Part shown: in pieces, positions 34,657-45,339 of the stretch
Numbering within the stretch: position 1 is the stretch's first letter
How the letters are laid out: each line of letters starts with the position of its first letter
DNA from: Dryocosmus kuriphilus
Taxonomy: Eukaryota; Arthropoda; Insecta; Hymenoptera; Cynipidae
Assembly: GCA_038277395.1 (NCBI GenBank)
Contig: CM076193.1
Coordinates: 118,326,133 to 118,390,132 of the forward strand
Length of the DNA stretch: 64,000 nt
Reading direction: 5' to 3'
Notes under the pieces: generated by a model
Seen by the model: only the letters and a program-made list of their open reading frames with translations
Told to the model about the DNA's origin: nothing
Databases searched by the model: none
Program-made: the position numbers and the translations under genes

Positions 34657-35690
34657 GATAATTTAGTAATAATCCCTTACAAAATAAATACTCAGAAATT
34701 TTTGAAATTATGAAGGATATGGAATCAAACTTAGATAAAATTTCCAAAGAAAATCAAGAAGAATTTAGACATAAAATTTTTTCCATTGCTAGTAATTATG
34801 TAAAAAATCCTAAAAAAATTTCAACATTAGATAAAAATTTGGCTACATGCCTGAAAGATACTAAAATTTTTATTAAAAATCACAAAAACATTCTAGTCAC
34901 CCATGCTGATAAAGGCAATAGAACACTAATACTAGATAAAACGGAATACAAAAAAAATTAATGAAATGTTAAATGACAATAGCACCTATGAAAAAATTAA
35001 TTATGATCCTCTTCCATCTTTACAAAATGATACATTCAAAATAACAAACAAATGGACATTAAAAGGCTATTTAGGAAATACTACTAGAAAAACAATTTTA
35101 ACTATTAATACTAATATTAGCAGATTATATGGTCTTCCTAAAGTTCACAAAATCAATATTCCATTCCGACCAGTAGTTTCCTGCATAAATTCACCTACTT
35201 AATACTTTATCGCAGATGCATTACCTAAACCAAAATCATTTATTAAAAATGAAATAGATTTTAAAAACGTAATCACTAACACTAAAGTTCCAAATAATCA
35301 CGCATTATTCTCATTAGATGTTTCTTCGTTATTTACAAATATTCCATTGGAATTAGTTTTGAATGGCATCAAAAAAAGATGGAATTCTATTAAAATCAAT
35401 ACCAACATTCCTTTAGATGATTTTGTAAATGGTGTAACATTTTTGATGAACTCAACGTATTTTAAATTTGACAATCGATATTATAAACAATCTTACGGAA
35501 CACCATTGGGGTCTCCTATTTCTGGCACATTAGGTAATATTGTAGTGAAAGATTTAAAAACCGAAATTTTAAATAAATTAAAATTTGCCATTATGTGTTA
35601 TCATAGGTACGTAGATTCAATCCACACACGGAATATAAAAAGAAAATTCTATAAATTTTTTGAATGTTGAGGTTATCAAAAATGAAAATA
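34657..35690 (+). pseudogene. PLE reverse transcriptase region
   Basis: After the DIRS element the PLE frame resumes (DNLVIIPYK) and continues through several frames. It includes NILVTHADKGNRTLILDK (34861-34950), RLYGLPKVHK and RPVVSCINSPT (35118-35202), LDVSSLFTNIP (35317-35349), SYGTPLGSPIS (35491-35523) and RYVDS (around 35605-35619). These are PLE RT motifs in the right order. The catalytic YVDD is YVDS, and stops occur after DKTEYKKN, after SPT and after FFEC. The element is not functional. Confidence 0.9.
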
Positions 35691-36039
35691 ATTTCTTAAT
35701 AACAAATTGGTCTAGAAAAAGTACCTATTCAGGCCGTTTACTGAATTTTTATTCCAATCATCCCTTATAAAATAAAATTGGTATCATAAAAAATACAGTA
35801 GATTCTGCTATATTATTAGCAGATAAGATTTTTCACCAAAATAATTTTAAAATAGTGAAAGAAATACTTTTTTATAACAACTTTTCTAAATCCTTTATCC
35901 AAAAACATATTAACATCTAATGAATTGAAATTAAGAGGAAATTAAACAATATTAATCTGCAAGTAACAATAGCTCTCAACAAACTATAATTGACAAAAAA
36001 GAGATTATTTCAATAAATTTTAATACATTTTTTTCACAG
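35691..36039 (+). pseudogene. PLE linker region, decayed
   Basis: Between the RT and the endonuclease the + strand keeps pieces of PLE linker sequence in shifting frames (for example LNFYSNHPL and NKIGIIKNTVDSAILLADKI, 35742-35838). Stops and small deletions interrupt it. Confidence 0.6.
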
Positions 36040-36354
36040 AATATTAAACATTCATTACATCATTATAACATTAAAACTTTATTTAGAGTAGATTCAAAAT
36101 TAGATAAAATTATTACACTTGGTAAAGACAAACTTGAAAAACTCGATCAACTCAATATTTTTTATAAGTTAAAATGTCAATGTGGGAAATCTCACGTTGG
36201 TCAAATTAAACGACCTTTAAGAATACGAATTAAAAAACATTATGAGAATATTAAACTTAATCAGAAATATTACAAAGTTATATCTAAACATTTAACTAAC
36301 GAACATACTGGCATTATATCTATGATAGATTGGAATAATGTTGAAATCTTACAT
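36040..36354 (+). pseudogene. PLE GIY-YIG endonuclease, first part
   Basis: The + strand translation FYKLKCQCGKSHVGQIKRPL then RIRIKKHYENIK matches the PLE GIY-YIG domain (C.CG..YVGQT.R.L..R..EH). The metal-binding cysteines of the C-x-C pair are kept, but the YVGQT tyrosine is His. The frame runs to DWNNVEILH at 36354, where LINE copy C interrupts it. The protein resumes at 38253. Confidence 0.9.
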
Positions 36355-38252
36355 CGTTTATTTATTTATACTCTCTCCCTTTTACGGGTTTGAGAGTCTT
36401 CACATAACCATCATATCTTTACATCCAGCGTCGATTTTACAAATACTTATTTCTACCTTATCCTATATGTACGTAGCTTCTTAATCTCTAATCTAAATCT
36501 ATGCACTGCCGCTCAAGACCTTGGGCTTCCGTTTCCTCTCGCCCTTTCCATTCTATTGATGGTACATTAATCCGCGACTATACTGACTTTTCTTTTGCCT
36601 TTATACGAATCACTTTGGCTCTCCTCTACACTATATGACCTGCTCTTTCTCTCAACCTTTCCAATTTCTTCATCCATCCCTAGCACATGCCAAAAAACTA
36701 CTTTAATCCCCTTTTAGCACTCTCTTTCCCTTCTCCCAACATTCTTCCTCTTATCTCGTTCGCAAACCGCGGCGCTTCTACTCTGTTCTTAGTCACATCT
36801 GCTCCCCTTCGACCTTGAGACCGCTCACCTATTTTCAACTTCTCTCTCTCTCCTCGTCCCATATCCAAACCGTCTCATTCACCCACAACATGTCTCTCCC
36901 AAACCCAACTCTATTCCCTTTTCTCCTCTCCTCCCAAGCCCTCTCTCCAATTAGCCATCTTTTCCTTCTCTCCCTCCACATCATATCTTCATCAATTCTT
37001 TCTTTTCTTCCCCTTAGCACCTTCTTTTTCCTCATTACCTCTCTCCTCTCCACTTCACTTCTCAGCTTGACTACTTACATCCTCGCTTTTCCTCCTGTCT
37101 TGTTGCCCACTCCCTTTATGTCCTGCACCCTGACATTCGCTCCTTTGTCCCTCAAAATTTTCTCTACCTCCTTCTTTCCCGTTTCGCTTTCTACTTGCAA
37201 TCCTTTTATAACGACATTTCTCCTTTTCTTTTCCCTTTCAAACCCCTCCATTTTCCTTTCTAACCTGCGTACTCTACTTTTCATTCTCTCATTCTCCTCT
37301 CTCAAGCTCACATATCCCTCTTCCCTGTCCCCTCTACCTATTTCCTCACGATTCTCTTGACGTTCAGCTCTGCATTCTAAGTTACGTACCCTCTCTTCTA
37401 CCTGCCTTATTACCTTTCTCCCTCTTCCTGCTTTTACGCTGTCCCTCCTCCATCCTCTCTAGCTTTTGCCACACTTTTTCTTTCTCTTTCTTCCAGCACT
37501 TTTCCCATTTCTCCCATTTCTCTTTTATCTTTATGACTATCTCCTCTGTTCCCTTCCATGTTCTTTCTCTTCCGCTATCCCTCTACTCACTACCTTCTCT
37601 AACTCTCGGAACATATTTTCCATTGTGTCCTTTGTCTTATCTAATGACTTATCCATGGCCTTACTTGACTCTAACACCTTAACACCTGCCTGGCTCACCA
37701 CTTCATTCATTGCACACTGGGTCTCAGTCTCTAATTCCCTTCTTCGGGCACGTATTGCCCTCTAGCGCTCTGTTGCCTTGATCTCCTCGTAATCGGCCTT
37801 TTAATCTCCTACCTTACCCACTGGTCTCCCGCGCCATTTATTGACCTCTCGCCCCGCTCCCCACGCTCCCCTCGCCCATCCTTTATCCTTCGCACTATTT
37901 TCACACAAAAAGACAGTAGTATTTAACAGTAACCAAACCTTACCTCACCATTCGTCTCCCCAGTCTCGTACAACTTCACTACCCTACTCTCTTTCTATTA
38001 AACTAACTAATGTAATTAATTAACTAACTTCAAACCTAACCTCACTCCTCAGCATGCACAATTTTTTCTCACATTTTCCCTTCTTCCACCTTCCGCGACC
38101 CGTCCACTCATTCCTCCCTCATATCAGCTGCCATAACTCTACTCACAACCCTTTTTTTCACCACACACAACACTTATTCACCTCCAAAGCCACAATGACC
38201 GCTCAAATTCCTACACCCGTCCCATCACTATAAGCGCCGGAAACGGAAGCCT
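36355..38252 (-). mobile_element. ORF1-only (half) LINE, copy C
   Basis: The 15-bp target duplication GTTGAAATCTTACAT (36340-36354 and 38253-38267) brackets 1,898 bp with the same ends as copies A and B. The insertion splits the endonuclease codons of the host PLE exactly, so copy C is younger than the PLE. Confidence 0.93.
36835..37727 (-). pseudogene. LINE ORF1-like protein, broken (copy C)
   Basis: Minus-strand segments 36835-37053 and 37075-37311 carry the basic C-terminal part and the coiled coil followed by RRNVVIKGL, separated by a stop. The N-terminal part (to 37727) has lost about 50 bases compared with copies A and B around the AGGASGGDAERLE segment. It is the most decayed of the three ORFs. 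Confidence 0.65.
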
Positions 38253-38267
38253 GTTGAAATCTTACAT

Positions 38268-38359
38268 ATTGAATCTATTTACCACAAAATATGTTTTGCA
38301 GAAATGGTATTTATTAAGAAAGAAGGATATAATAGTTTGAATAAAATAACAGATTTGTA
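38268..38359 (+). pseudogene. PLE C-terminus after the LINE insertion
   Basis: Counting the duplicated target once, the + strand continues VEILHIESIYHKICFAEMVF then IKKEGYNSLNKITDL and TAA at 38357-38359. This is the conserved 'E...I......INLN..TD' ending of PLE proteins. Confidence 0.85.
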
Positions 38360-39092
38360 ATTTTTCCATCATAATTCAAACAAAATTATTATATACAAAA
38401 ATTATATTTGATTCCTTTCCTATCCAATGATGTTATACATTCCAAAATTTTAATATTTTCGAATTTACATTAAATTCTAATATATACGGCACTGGTTACA
38501 TACGTATATACTTTTACTTATTGAAGTTGTTGAGCGTTCATTACAAATCAGTGCCTGTTCATTCGTTGGAGCATTAATACTTGTTTTTGTTCCAACGAAT
38601 GATTATTACAAAAATTGGTTTTATTCTATTACTTAACAATTTTACAACAAGTTATTCAAAACAATGCTCCATGCTAAGTTTATACCGGTTCTCAAATTTA
38701 AGGAATATCTATTAAATCTCATATGAAATATCATAACCTCTAAAATTCTCAAGGTAAGAAAAAAATTTTTTACACTAAGAATTCCTTCAAAATTCTCATT
38801 AAAATTCTATTATTTTTAATACAAAAATTCTTTTAAATTATTACAGAGTTTTTAATGACGCTCCAGAAAGAAAATTATGGATTCTTTTATTTATTACTGA
38901 TGCATCCATTTCCATTTCCTTTGGTAATTATTGGATTTCTTACTTTAATAACTTCGAACTCTCTTTTGTGACACAGTTGTTATCATTTTCGTTATTTATA
39001 TTTAGACCTGATGAGGGCAACGGTCCGTTGCTGAAACGTAGTCAAAACGTTTTTTGTATCAATAAACTGTCTGGATGTACTCGTTTCTAAAG
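38352..39092. repeat. Right terminal inverted repeat of the PLE
   Basis: Inverted partner of 28204-28922. It is slightly longer at its outer part because it keeps about 30 bases, between GAAAC and GTCTGGATGTA, that the left arm lost. AATAAA at 39061-39066 could be a polyadenylation signal. Confidence 0.9.
39008..39043 (+). ncRNA. Hammerhead-ribozyme-like motif at the PLE 3' end
   Basis: CTGATGA, then a hairpin (GCAACG-GTC-CGTTGC), then TGAAAC-GTA-GTC, matches the order of a hammerhead core with a very short stem III. Such ribozymes are known in the terminal repeats of Penelope-like elements. Stem II has a bulged G and a G-U closing pair. Stem I pairing is not obvious, so activity is uncertain. 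Confidence 0.5.
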
Positions 39093-40220
39093 TATATCAT
39101 TGTTATAAGTCCATAAATTCCAAAGTTAAATTTCACAAGTTGTTCATTGTGTTCGATATATCAAAATGAAATCTTACTTGAAAATTTAGTTTTGAATTTA
39201 CTTTATCAAGAGTTTCGATATTGCAGATATTTGCTGAGTCAGGACTCCTCTGATTTAAGTTATTGAAAAATTATAAATTTTAGAATCAATGCTGTAAAGG
39301 CCAAAAAATCGCACCAATTGCATGAAAACATCATATACAGAAAAATTAAATTAAGACGAGAAAATTGTGATAGATGCATTTGGTTTCTTATAATATTTAT
39401 TAGACAAACTCTTTTTCTTATAATTCTCTAATAATTATATAAAAATCATACATCCTGATGCAATAAAATGTAAGCTAAATGAAGATACAAACTACATCCT
39501 TATCTAGGACAAGAAAATAGTTTAGAGAAATAGAATAAACCCATTTCTATAAAAATTTTGTAGCGTGTTTTCAAATTTAATTTATTGGACAGAGAGTCGG
39601 AAGTTTAAAATTTTTTATTAATACATACTTGGCGATTGACCAAAAAAAAACATTTATGAAAGTGACAGAAAAGACTTAATAGTACAATGATAGTGTTTAT
39701 AGGTCCGGCCACAAGCCATGTCCTCTTCTCCTTTCCAAGTCCGTTTATTTAGACTCGACTGCTATAAACGTACATAAATGTACCCACACAAACAGTCAAT
39801 ACAAACAGTTTATGCTGGAAATATTTCATTTTGTGCAGAGTTTTTTCTGAAGAAAACATATTTGTGTAGTATTATTTTGTGTAGAATATTTCTAGTTACA
39901 TATTTTTTAAGCTAAATTGTGTTTATTATATTCGAAAATTTTTTGTTTAGAAAAAGTTTATGTAGAGTCCGTGTTTTCCAAACTGTTTTAATCAATTACA
40001 AATTATTTCGAACAAACAATTTTATACTGTAAAATATAATAAATTAAATGTGTAGAATATTTTTTGTACAGAAACTGTTTCGTGTAAAAAAAATTTTTCT
40101 CAAAGTATATTTTTGCGCAGAGTGCATTTTTAAAATAAATATATAATTGGGGTGTCATTTCTGAAGTTATCCCGCTGAAAGAATCAAATCCTCCGAACCG
40201 ACTGAACTTCGGCAAAGTGT
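39093..40220. other. AT-rich DNA, no gene seen
   Basis: I recognise no gene, RNA or bounded element here. A degenerate 'tgtgtagaatattt' word recurs between 39830 and 40130 (for example 39868, 39890, 40050). Confidence 0.4.
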
Positions 40221-40439
40221 AGTCCAGTTGGATGACAGTTTATGGGATAAAAATTGTGCCCTTTGGATAAGTATTTAACAAGGGGGAGGGGGTGAAATAT
40301 TTGAGTTTTCTGTGGGCACCATCAACTTCAACGATTTGTAACTATTTAAATATTAAAGAAGCAAACTTTTTTCCTGTGCGGTTTCGGTCGGATTTTTCAT
40401 GACCTTTTCACTGATCATTAGTATTTTCTTGAAAACTAA

Positions 40440-41490
40440 ATATTTGAACTTCAAAAAAGAAAATAAAAAAAAATCTGCCCGCTTCGCGGGCACATTCTCA
40501 TCGCGCGCTTCGCTTGAAGTATGAGCGCGCCTAGGGCGCACGTCTGTTGGCACTCACGCTTCGCGCTCGACATTTGGCTCGCGCTTTGCGCCCGATACGT
40601 TATTTACGGCACTCGGGCTTCGCGCTCGGTGTTTATGGATCGCAGAAACCTTTACATTAAAAATTACAAAAGAAATTATTTTACTTAAGGCTCTATCAAT
40701 CAAAAACTACGCGTCTGTTCGAAAAAATGATAGGGAGCAAATTTGTAGATCTTTTTGAGTTGAATAACTTTCTTTATTATCATTTCTTTTGTATTTTGCA
40801 TATTTTGGCGGGAAATTTGAATTTTTTATTTTTTAATAGCATTTTCTCGATTAAAACCAAAACCGTGCATTTTATCAAAAAATAGTTGAATCAAATTTTG
40901 TAGATCTTTTTGAGTTGAAAAATTTTGTTTATTGAATCAAATTTTGTAGATCTTTTTGAGTTGAACAATTTTGTTTATTATCATTCTTTTCGTATCTGAA
41001 ATATTTTGTCGGGAAACCACAGTTTTTTATGTTTAATAACATTTCTTCGATTATAACAAAAACCGTCGGCTTTATCAAAAAAACGGTTTAGACAAAACTT
41101 GTAGATCTTTTTACGATAAACAGTTTTAGTTATACACATATTTTCTGTATCTCGCATAGTTTAGCCTGAAAATGGATTTTTTGATTTTGTGAAAACCGTT
41201 TTTGATGGATAAAACCATAACATTTGGTCAAAAGTGACTGGTTAACGAAATCGTCCTTACTTTTTACGCTTTAAAGAAGCGTGCCAAAGCGCTACCCAAT
41301 CCGATTAGTCCTTCGAAAGTTATCGTGCTAACAGGCTACGACAACAACGGCAACGACGACAACGACAGACACCAACGTAAAACATGTTTTTTCGGATTCA
41401 GGGGGTCATGAAACGTCGACATTTCATGAAATCCGCGAAAGTCAGTTTTCACATAAAACTAATACCTTCTCATTGAGATGAGAATGTAAT
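40440..41490 (+). repeat. Dispersed ~150-bp repeat family with CGC-rich head
   Basis: A head rich in GCGC/TTCGCGC words (40480-40635) is followed by units starting with a 'gtagatctttttgag' block near 40752, 40898, 40946 and 41101. The conserved terminal block follows at 41220-41490 (CCGATTAGTCCTTCGAAAGT, then GTAAAACATGTTTTTTCGGA). The same order and orientation occur at about 8885-9660. Confidence 0.6.
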
Positions 41491-41649
41491 AAATTTCACT
41501 TGCTTTTCAAATATCGACCTTTTTAGGTTTCATTGGCTTTAAAAAAAGGTGAGCTTTTTTCTATAAGAACCTTAAGGTTGAAAAATGGGCCGACAATGTT
41601 TTATTTACGAAAGTAAGCATTAAGTAGTAGTTTTTCTAAAGATACCATC

Positions 41650-42190
41650 TGCTTCAATAATCTAAATCTCTTTTAATATCAATAAAAAAAAATTTCCTCT
41701 TCTACAGTTTTGATAGGATTTTTCACGTCCTTTTAATTGATCATAAGCGTTTTTTGAAAAAATAAATATTTGGCGTTCAAAAATGATGGTCAAAAACAAA
41801 TTTTACTCTTTTAGAATTTCCAACATTCCTTTTGGTTTAATTTTGGGCTTTAAAAAAGTTGAACTTTTTTTCTTTAAAGAGCATGAAGTACTCTGGCGCG
41901 CCACATGACTTTGGCGCTCATCCACCAGAGCACTTAACGTTTATTTTCATAAACAAATCATTATTATCGAAATTTTTCATCTGAGGGTATTTTAAAGAAA
42001 AATATCTCATCCTTCTTTTAAGCTCAAAATAAAGCCAAAATAAATGGCCCACGTTCGAAAAAGTGAAATTTATTTTTAACTTTCATTTCTGAAGGTTAAA
42101 TGTTCATTTTTTCAAAAAAATGCTTATGATCAGTAAAAAGGGCGTGAAAAATTATATCGGAACTGTAGAGGAAATCATTTTGTTTCATAG
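41650..42190. mobile_element. Fold-back (hairpin) element, ~540 bp
   Basis: 41690-41900 and 41960-42185 are inverted matches. Shared blocks include AAATTTCCTCTTCTACAGTT against the reverse complement of AACTGTAGAGGAAATCATTT, and GATCATAAGC against GCTTATGATC. The centre carries CTCTGGCGCGCCACATGACT and an inverted partner CCACCAGAGCACTT. It has no coding capacity and resembles a MITE. Confidence 0.75.
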
Positions 42191-42382
42191 CGTTATGTTT
42201 CAAATTTTTTCTGAGGAATCAATTTGTACTATCACTATTTTCTGATTCTCTACTATAAAGACGACCGTTCCTAGACTAGAATTTAATTAAAAATTGCAAA
42301 AGCTAGTGTAAAAAAGGGAAACAATCATTCCTGAAATTTTAGAATCTCTTTTACAGATTTAATTTCCTGGATATAGTACGTA

Positions 42383-43320
42383 CGACGTATGATCAAAAAT
42401 TAAGGTGACTTTTTGAATTTCGCGGGATGCGTACAGTCGATATTCGTTTTCTTTTTTTCTTATGGTGGTACACTCGTCCCAAACATATGTGCACAGTTTC
42501 AGCTATATATCATTTTTTGTTTGTTTGTAAGAGGCATAAAGGTTAGAAGTGTTTTGCGTGCTCGGCGATTTTCTGCTGTCGAAAAAAATGGATCAAAGAA
42601 TTTGCATCCAATTTTGTGTAAAAAATGGAATTAAGTGCTCCAAAACACTTGAAATGTTGACAGTGGCATACGGTGAGTGTACTCTGAGTAAAAAAAATGT
42701 TTATAAGTGGTACAAGCTCTTTCGGGAAGGCCGAAAAGATGTTAATGACGAAGCTCGCCCTGGACGACCCAGCACGTCAACAACTGATGAAAACGTTGAA
42801 GAAGTGAAGAAAATAGTGTTGGCGAATCGTCGAATTACCATTAGAGAAGTTGCTGATTATGTCGGTATCTCGTTTGGCTCGTACCAAGCAATTTTAGTGG
42901 ATATTTTGGGCATGAGACGCATGTCAGCGAAATTTGTTCCGAAACCACGATAATGCGCCAGCTCACACGTCATTGCTTGTTCGTAATTTTTTAGCCAATA
43001 ACAACACCATAATTATGCCTCAGCCACCGTATTCAACAGATTTGGCTCCCTGCGACTTTTTCCTGTTTCCAAAACTGAAAAGACCCATGAAAGGACGGCG
43101 TTTTGCGACGATTGAGGAGATAAAGACCGCATCGCTGGAAGAGCTGAAGGCTATACCAAAAAGTGCTTATCAGAAATGCTTTGAGGATTGGAAAAAGCGC
43201 TGGCACAAATGTATTATATCCGAGGGGGATTACTTTGAAGGGGACAACATCAATATTGATGAATAAATAAATATTTTTTGATAAAAATAAAAAGTCACCT
43301 TACTTTTCGATCACACCTCG
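42383..43320 (+). mobile_element. mariner transposon with internal deletion
   Basis: TA dinucleotides at 42381-42382 and 43321-43322 flank inverted repeats of about 32 bases (left CGACGTATGATCAAAAATTA, right end complementary to CGAGGTGTGATCGAAAAGTA). At 938 bp it is about 350 bp shorter than intact mariners. Confidence 0.93.
42588..43266 (+). pseudogene. mariner transposase, catalytic core deleted
   Basis: The protein starts MDQRICIQFCVKNGIKCSKT, with a paired helix-turn-helix DNA-binding region (VYKWYKLFREGR, GRPSTSTTDENV, ITIREVADYVGIS). It stays open to KFVPKP at about 42950. The frame then shifts into FRNHDNAPAHTSLL (from 42934), where the second catalytic Asp (HDN) and the third (LAPCDFF) are separated by 34 residues, the DD34D signature. 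The part between, with the first catalytic Asp, is deleted, so it cannot catalyse transposition. The ends remain usable by a transposase in trans. Confidence 0.92.
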
Positions 43321-43322
43321 TA

Positions 43323-43923
43323 TATACAGCAGGTGCGAAACTAGTGTTTGAGGTGTGCCAATACGAATCGTGGGTGAGGCAGCTCAATTTTAAGTGCAGC
43401 AACGCACGTAGATATCAACCCCTTTACCCTCTACAATGTGACAGTGGCCAACGGGAAATCGGTGGCGTTGTATTCATTGGCATAGTGGGAAATAGGGCAT
43501 TCGACAAATCCTCCTATTCTCCTGATAGCGTTAGAGAGGGATTTCATTAAAGATTGCTCCTCACACTTATAATCGGATTTGGATTCAAGCAAGTCTGCCT
43601 TCTATTTGAATAAATTTCAAACTCTCAAGACATAGATAAATTGAAAAGTAAATTTTAATTATAGTTATTTTAATAGTTCAGTTTATTAATTAGAAAGCGT
43701 CTCTCTATAAAAGTTCTAAAACTCATCAGAATTTTCAAGTTGAACTTGATTTAAATATTTCAATTTGACTATAATGTTTGCTTTAAATTAGTACATTCTA
43801 GAAACTGCTAAATATAAAATGGACGCGAAACCTTGAGTGTTATTAAGTGTCGGTAATAGATATTTATTCGAGAGGAAGCAGAAAGAAATTTTGAAAAAAT
43901 TCAACTGAACAATTTATTTTTAA
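43323..43923 (+). other. Unrecognised spacer, part less AT-rich
   Basis: 43323-43550 has mixed base composition and one open frame without a family match. A different frame reads NPFTLYNVTVANGKSVALYS, which looks protein-like but is bounded by stops. From 43551 it is plain AT-rich DNA. Confidence 0.3.
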
Positions 43924-44179
43924 GGGAGACCGGGCCGAGATGAGCATATGTATTATTTTCAGTGAAATATTTGCAATCTACAGTATTTTTTAAAATGTAT
44001 GTTGCTCTTTGCATTCTGTGAACCTTTTTTATCAATTTCATGAAGGACGAAGTGCTCAAAAATGTTAATTACGATAAAAATATGAAATATATAAATTGGG
44101 CACGTGTTTCATCTCGCTCCAGGATCTGGGCCGAGACGAAACACGCTAATTATACAGGCCTACAAAAAAACAAGTTGGT

Positions 44180-44820
44180 TGTGCGAGAGATCAGAGTATG
44201 GTATCTATACGTATTTTGGGGCGCTGAACATGAATCTGACCTCAGTTTTTCCTCAACACGTCAGGGTTTTCCCCTCGATGCGAAAAATTCCCTAGAAAAT
44301 CAGCTTTTCTGGATATGATTTACCCTTGGTATTAAAATCATCTAAAAAAGATCAGGCATGATATTTTTATGTATTTTGGTGCGCAGAATACGAACCTGAG
44401 ATTGGTTTCCCCCCAGCACATCGGGGTTTTCCCTTAGACGTGGAAAATTTCCTAGTAAATCAACTTTTCTGGGAATAAATAACACTTGGTATTAAAATCA
44501 TCTGCAAAAGATCAGGCATGATATTATTATGTGTATTTTGGTGGACAGAATACGAATCTGAGACTGGTTTCCCCCCAGCACATCGAGGTCTTCCCCTAGA
44601 CGTGGAAAATTCCCTAGTAAATCAGCTTTTCTGGGTATGGATTACACTTGGTATTAAAATCATCTGAAAAAGATCAGGCATGATATTTTTATGTATTTTG
44701 GTGCGCAGAATACGAATCTGAAACTGGTTTCCCCCCAGCACATCGTGGTTTTCCCATAGACGTGGAAAATTTCCTAGAAAATCCGCTTTGTCTGGTTTCT
44801 GGGTTGAATATCTTGTCGGC
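44180..44820 (+). repeat. Left subterminal array, four ~160-bp units
   Basis: Units centred near 44255, 44415, 44575 and 44737 share blocks such as CCCCCAGCACATCG, TCCCCTAGACGTGGAAAATT and GGTATTAAAATCATCTG. The first unit plus its outer flank (44125-44240) is the inverted partner of 48225-48310. Confidence 0.9.
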
Positions 44821-45339
44821 ATGAGACGAATTCCTTAAAAAGTTCTCTTTTTTATAAAATGACGTTATAGTGAATTCAACTTCGCAGCTGAAAACTTTCT
44901 TTTGAGCCTGAAAAAATTTAAAGCCGAATGAAGGAACAGATTTTCTGATCGCATGATAAGAATATCTGACTATTCTTAAACTTCGAAGAGAAAAACCTGT
45001 TTCTCGTAAATTTCCAATGGTACAGTTGCAACTGGAAAAGCACAATTGTTATTTAAATCTGTTACTTTTGAGGATGCTGGAGACGATGACAACTGCCCTG
45101 AAAGGGGATGTGTAGAATGATTCGTTTTCCGGTCCACTAAGGTAACAGCCTCCAGCGTTGTCAGGCACGCTGCCCTGCAGGGGCATTGGGGTGCGAGGAC
45201 GAAGCCGTAGTATGTCCGACGACAAGTTGACAATGTCCTCGTCAAAGTCGGAAAGCCGTCATACTTAGGCCTAGGGATGTATGAGGGTTATCACCCCTAG
45301 GACGGTGGACTCACCTGCGATCGGCACAGGATCCCCAAC

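Larger units (their letters stand above)
28204..39092 (+). mobile_element. Penelope-like element with long terminal inverted repeats, twice interrupted
   Basis: This is a PLE on the + strand. It has a ~720-bp inverted repeat at each end (28204-28922 and 38352-39092), an RT region and a C-terminal GIY-YIG domain. It contains a DIRS element (29644-34656) and an ORF1-only LINE (36355-38252 plus one copy of its target duplication). Removing both leaves about 4.0 kb, a normal PLE size. The coding region has stops and frameshifts throughout. No target duplication of the PLE itself was seen. Confidence 0.85.

Noticed and set aside
28204..39092. Integrated virus as the source of the RT and recombinase ORFs
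   Set aside because: RT motif order with GIY-YIG, and RT-RNase H-tyrosine recombinase with ICR, are diagnostic of PLE and DIRS retroelements; no capsid or envelope genes are present.
43323..43560. Third exon of the sidestep-like gene
   Set aside because: The open frame contains no Ig or Fn3 motif, does not start with a suitable phase-1 continuation, and no conserved residues matched.
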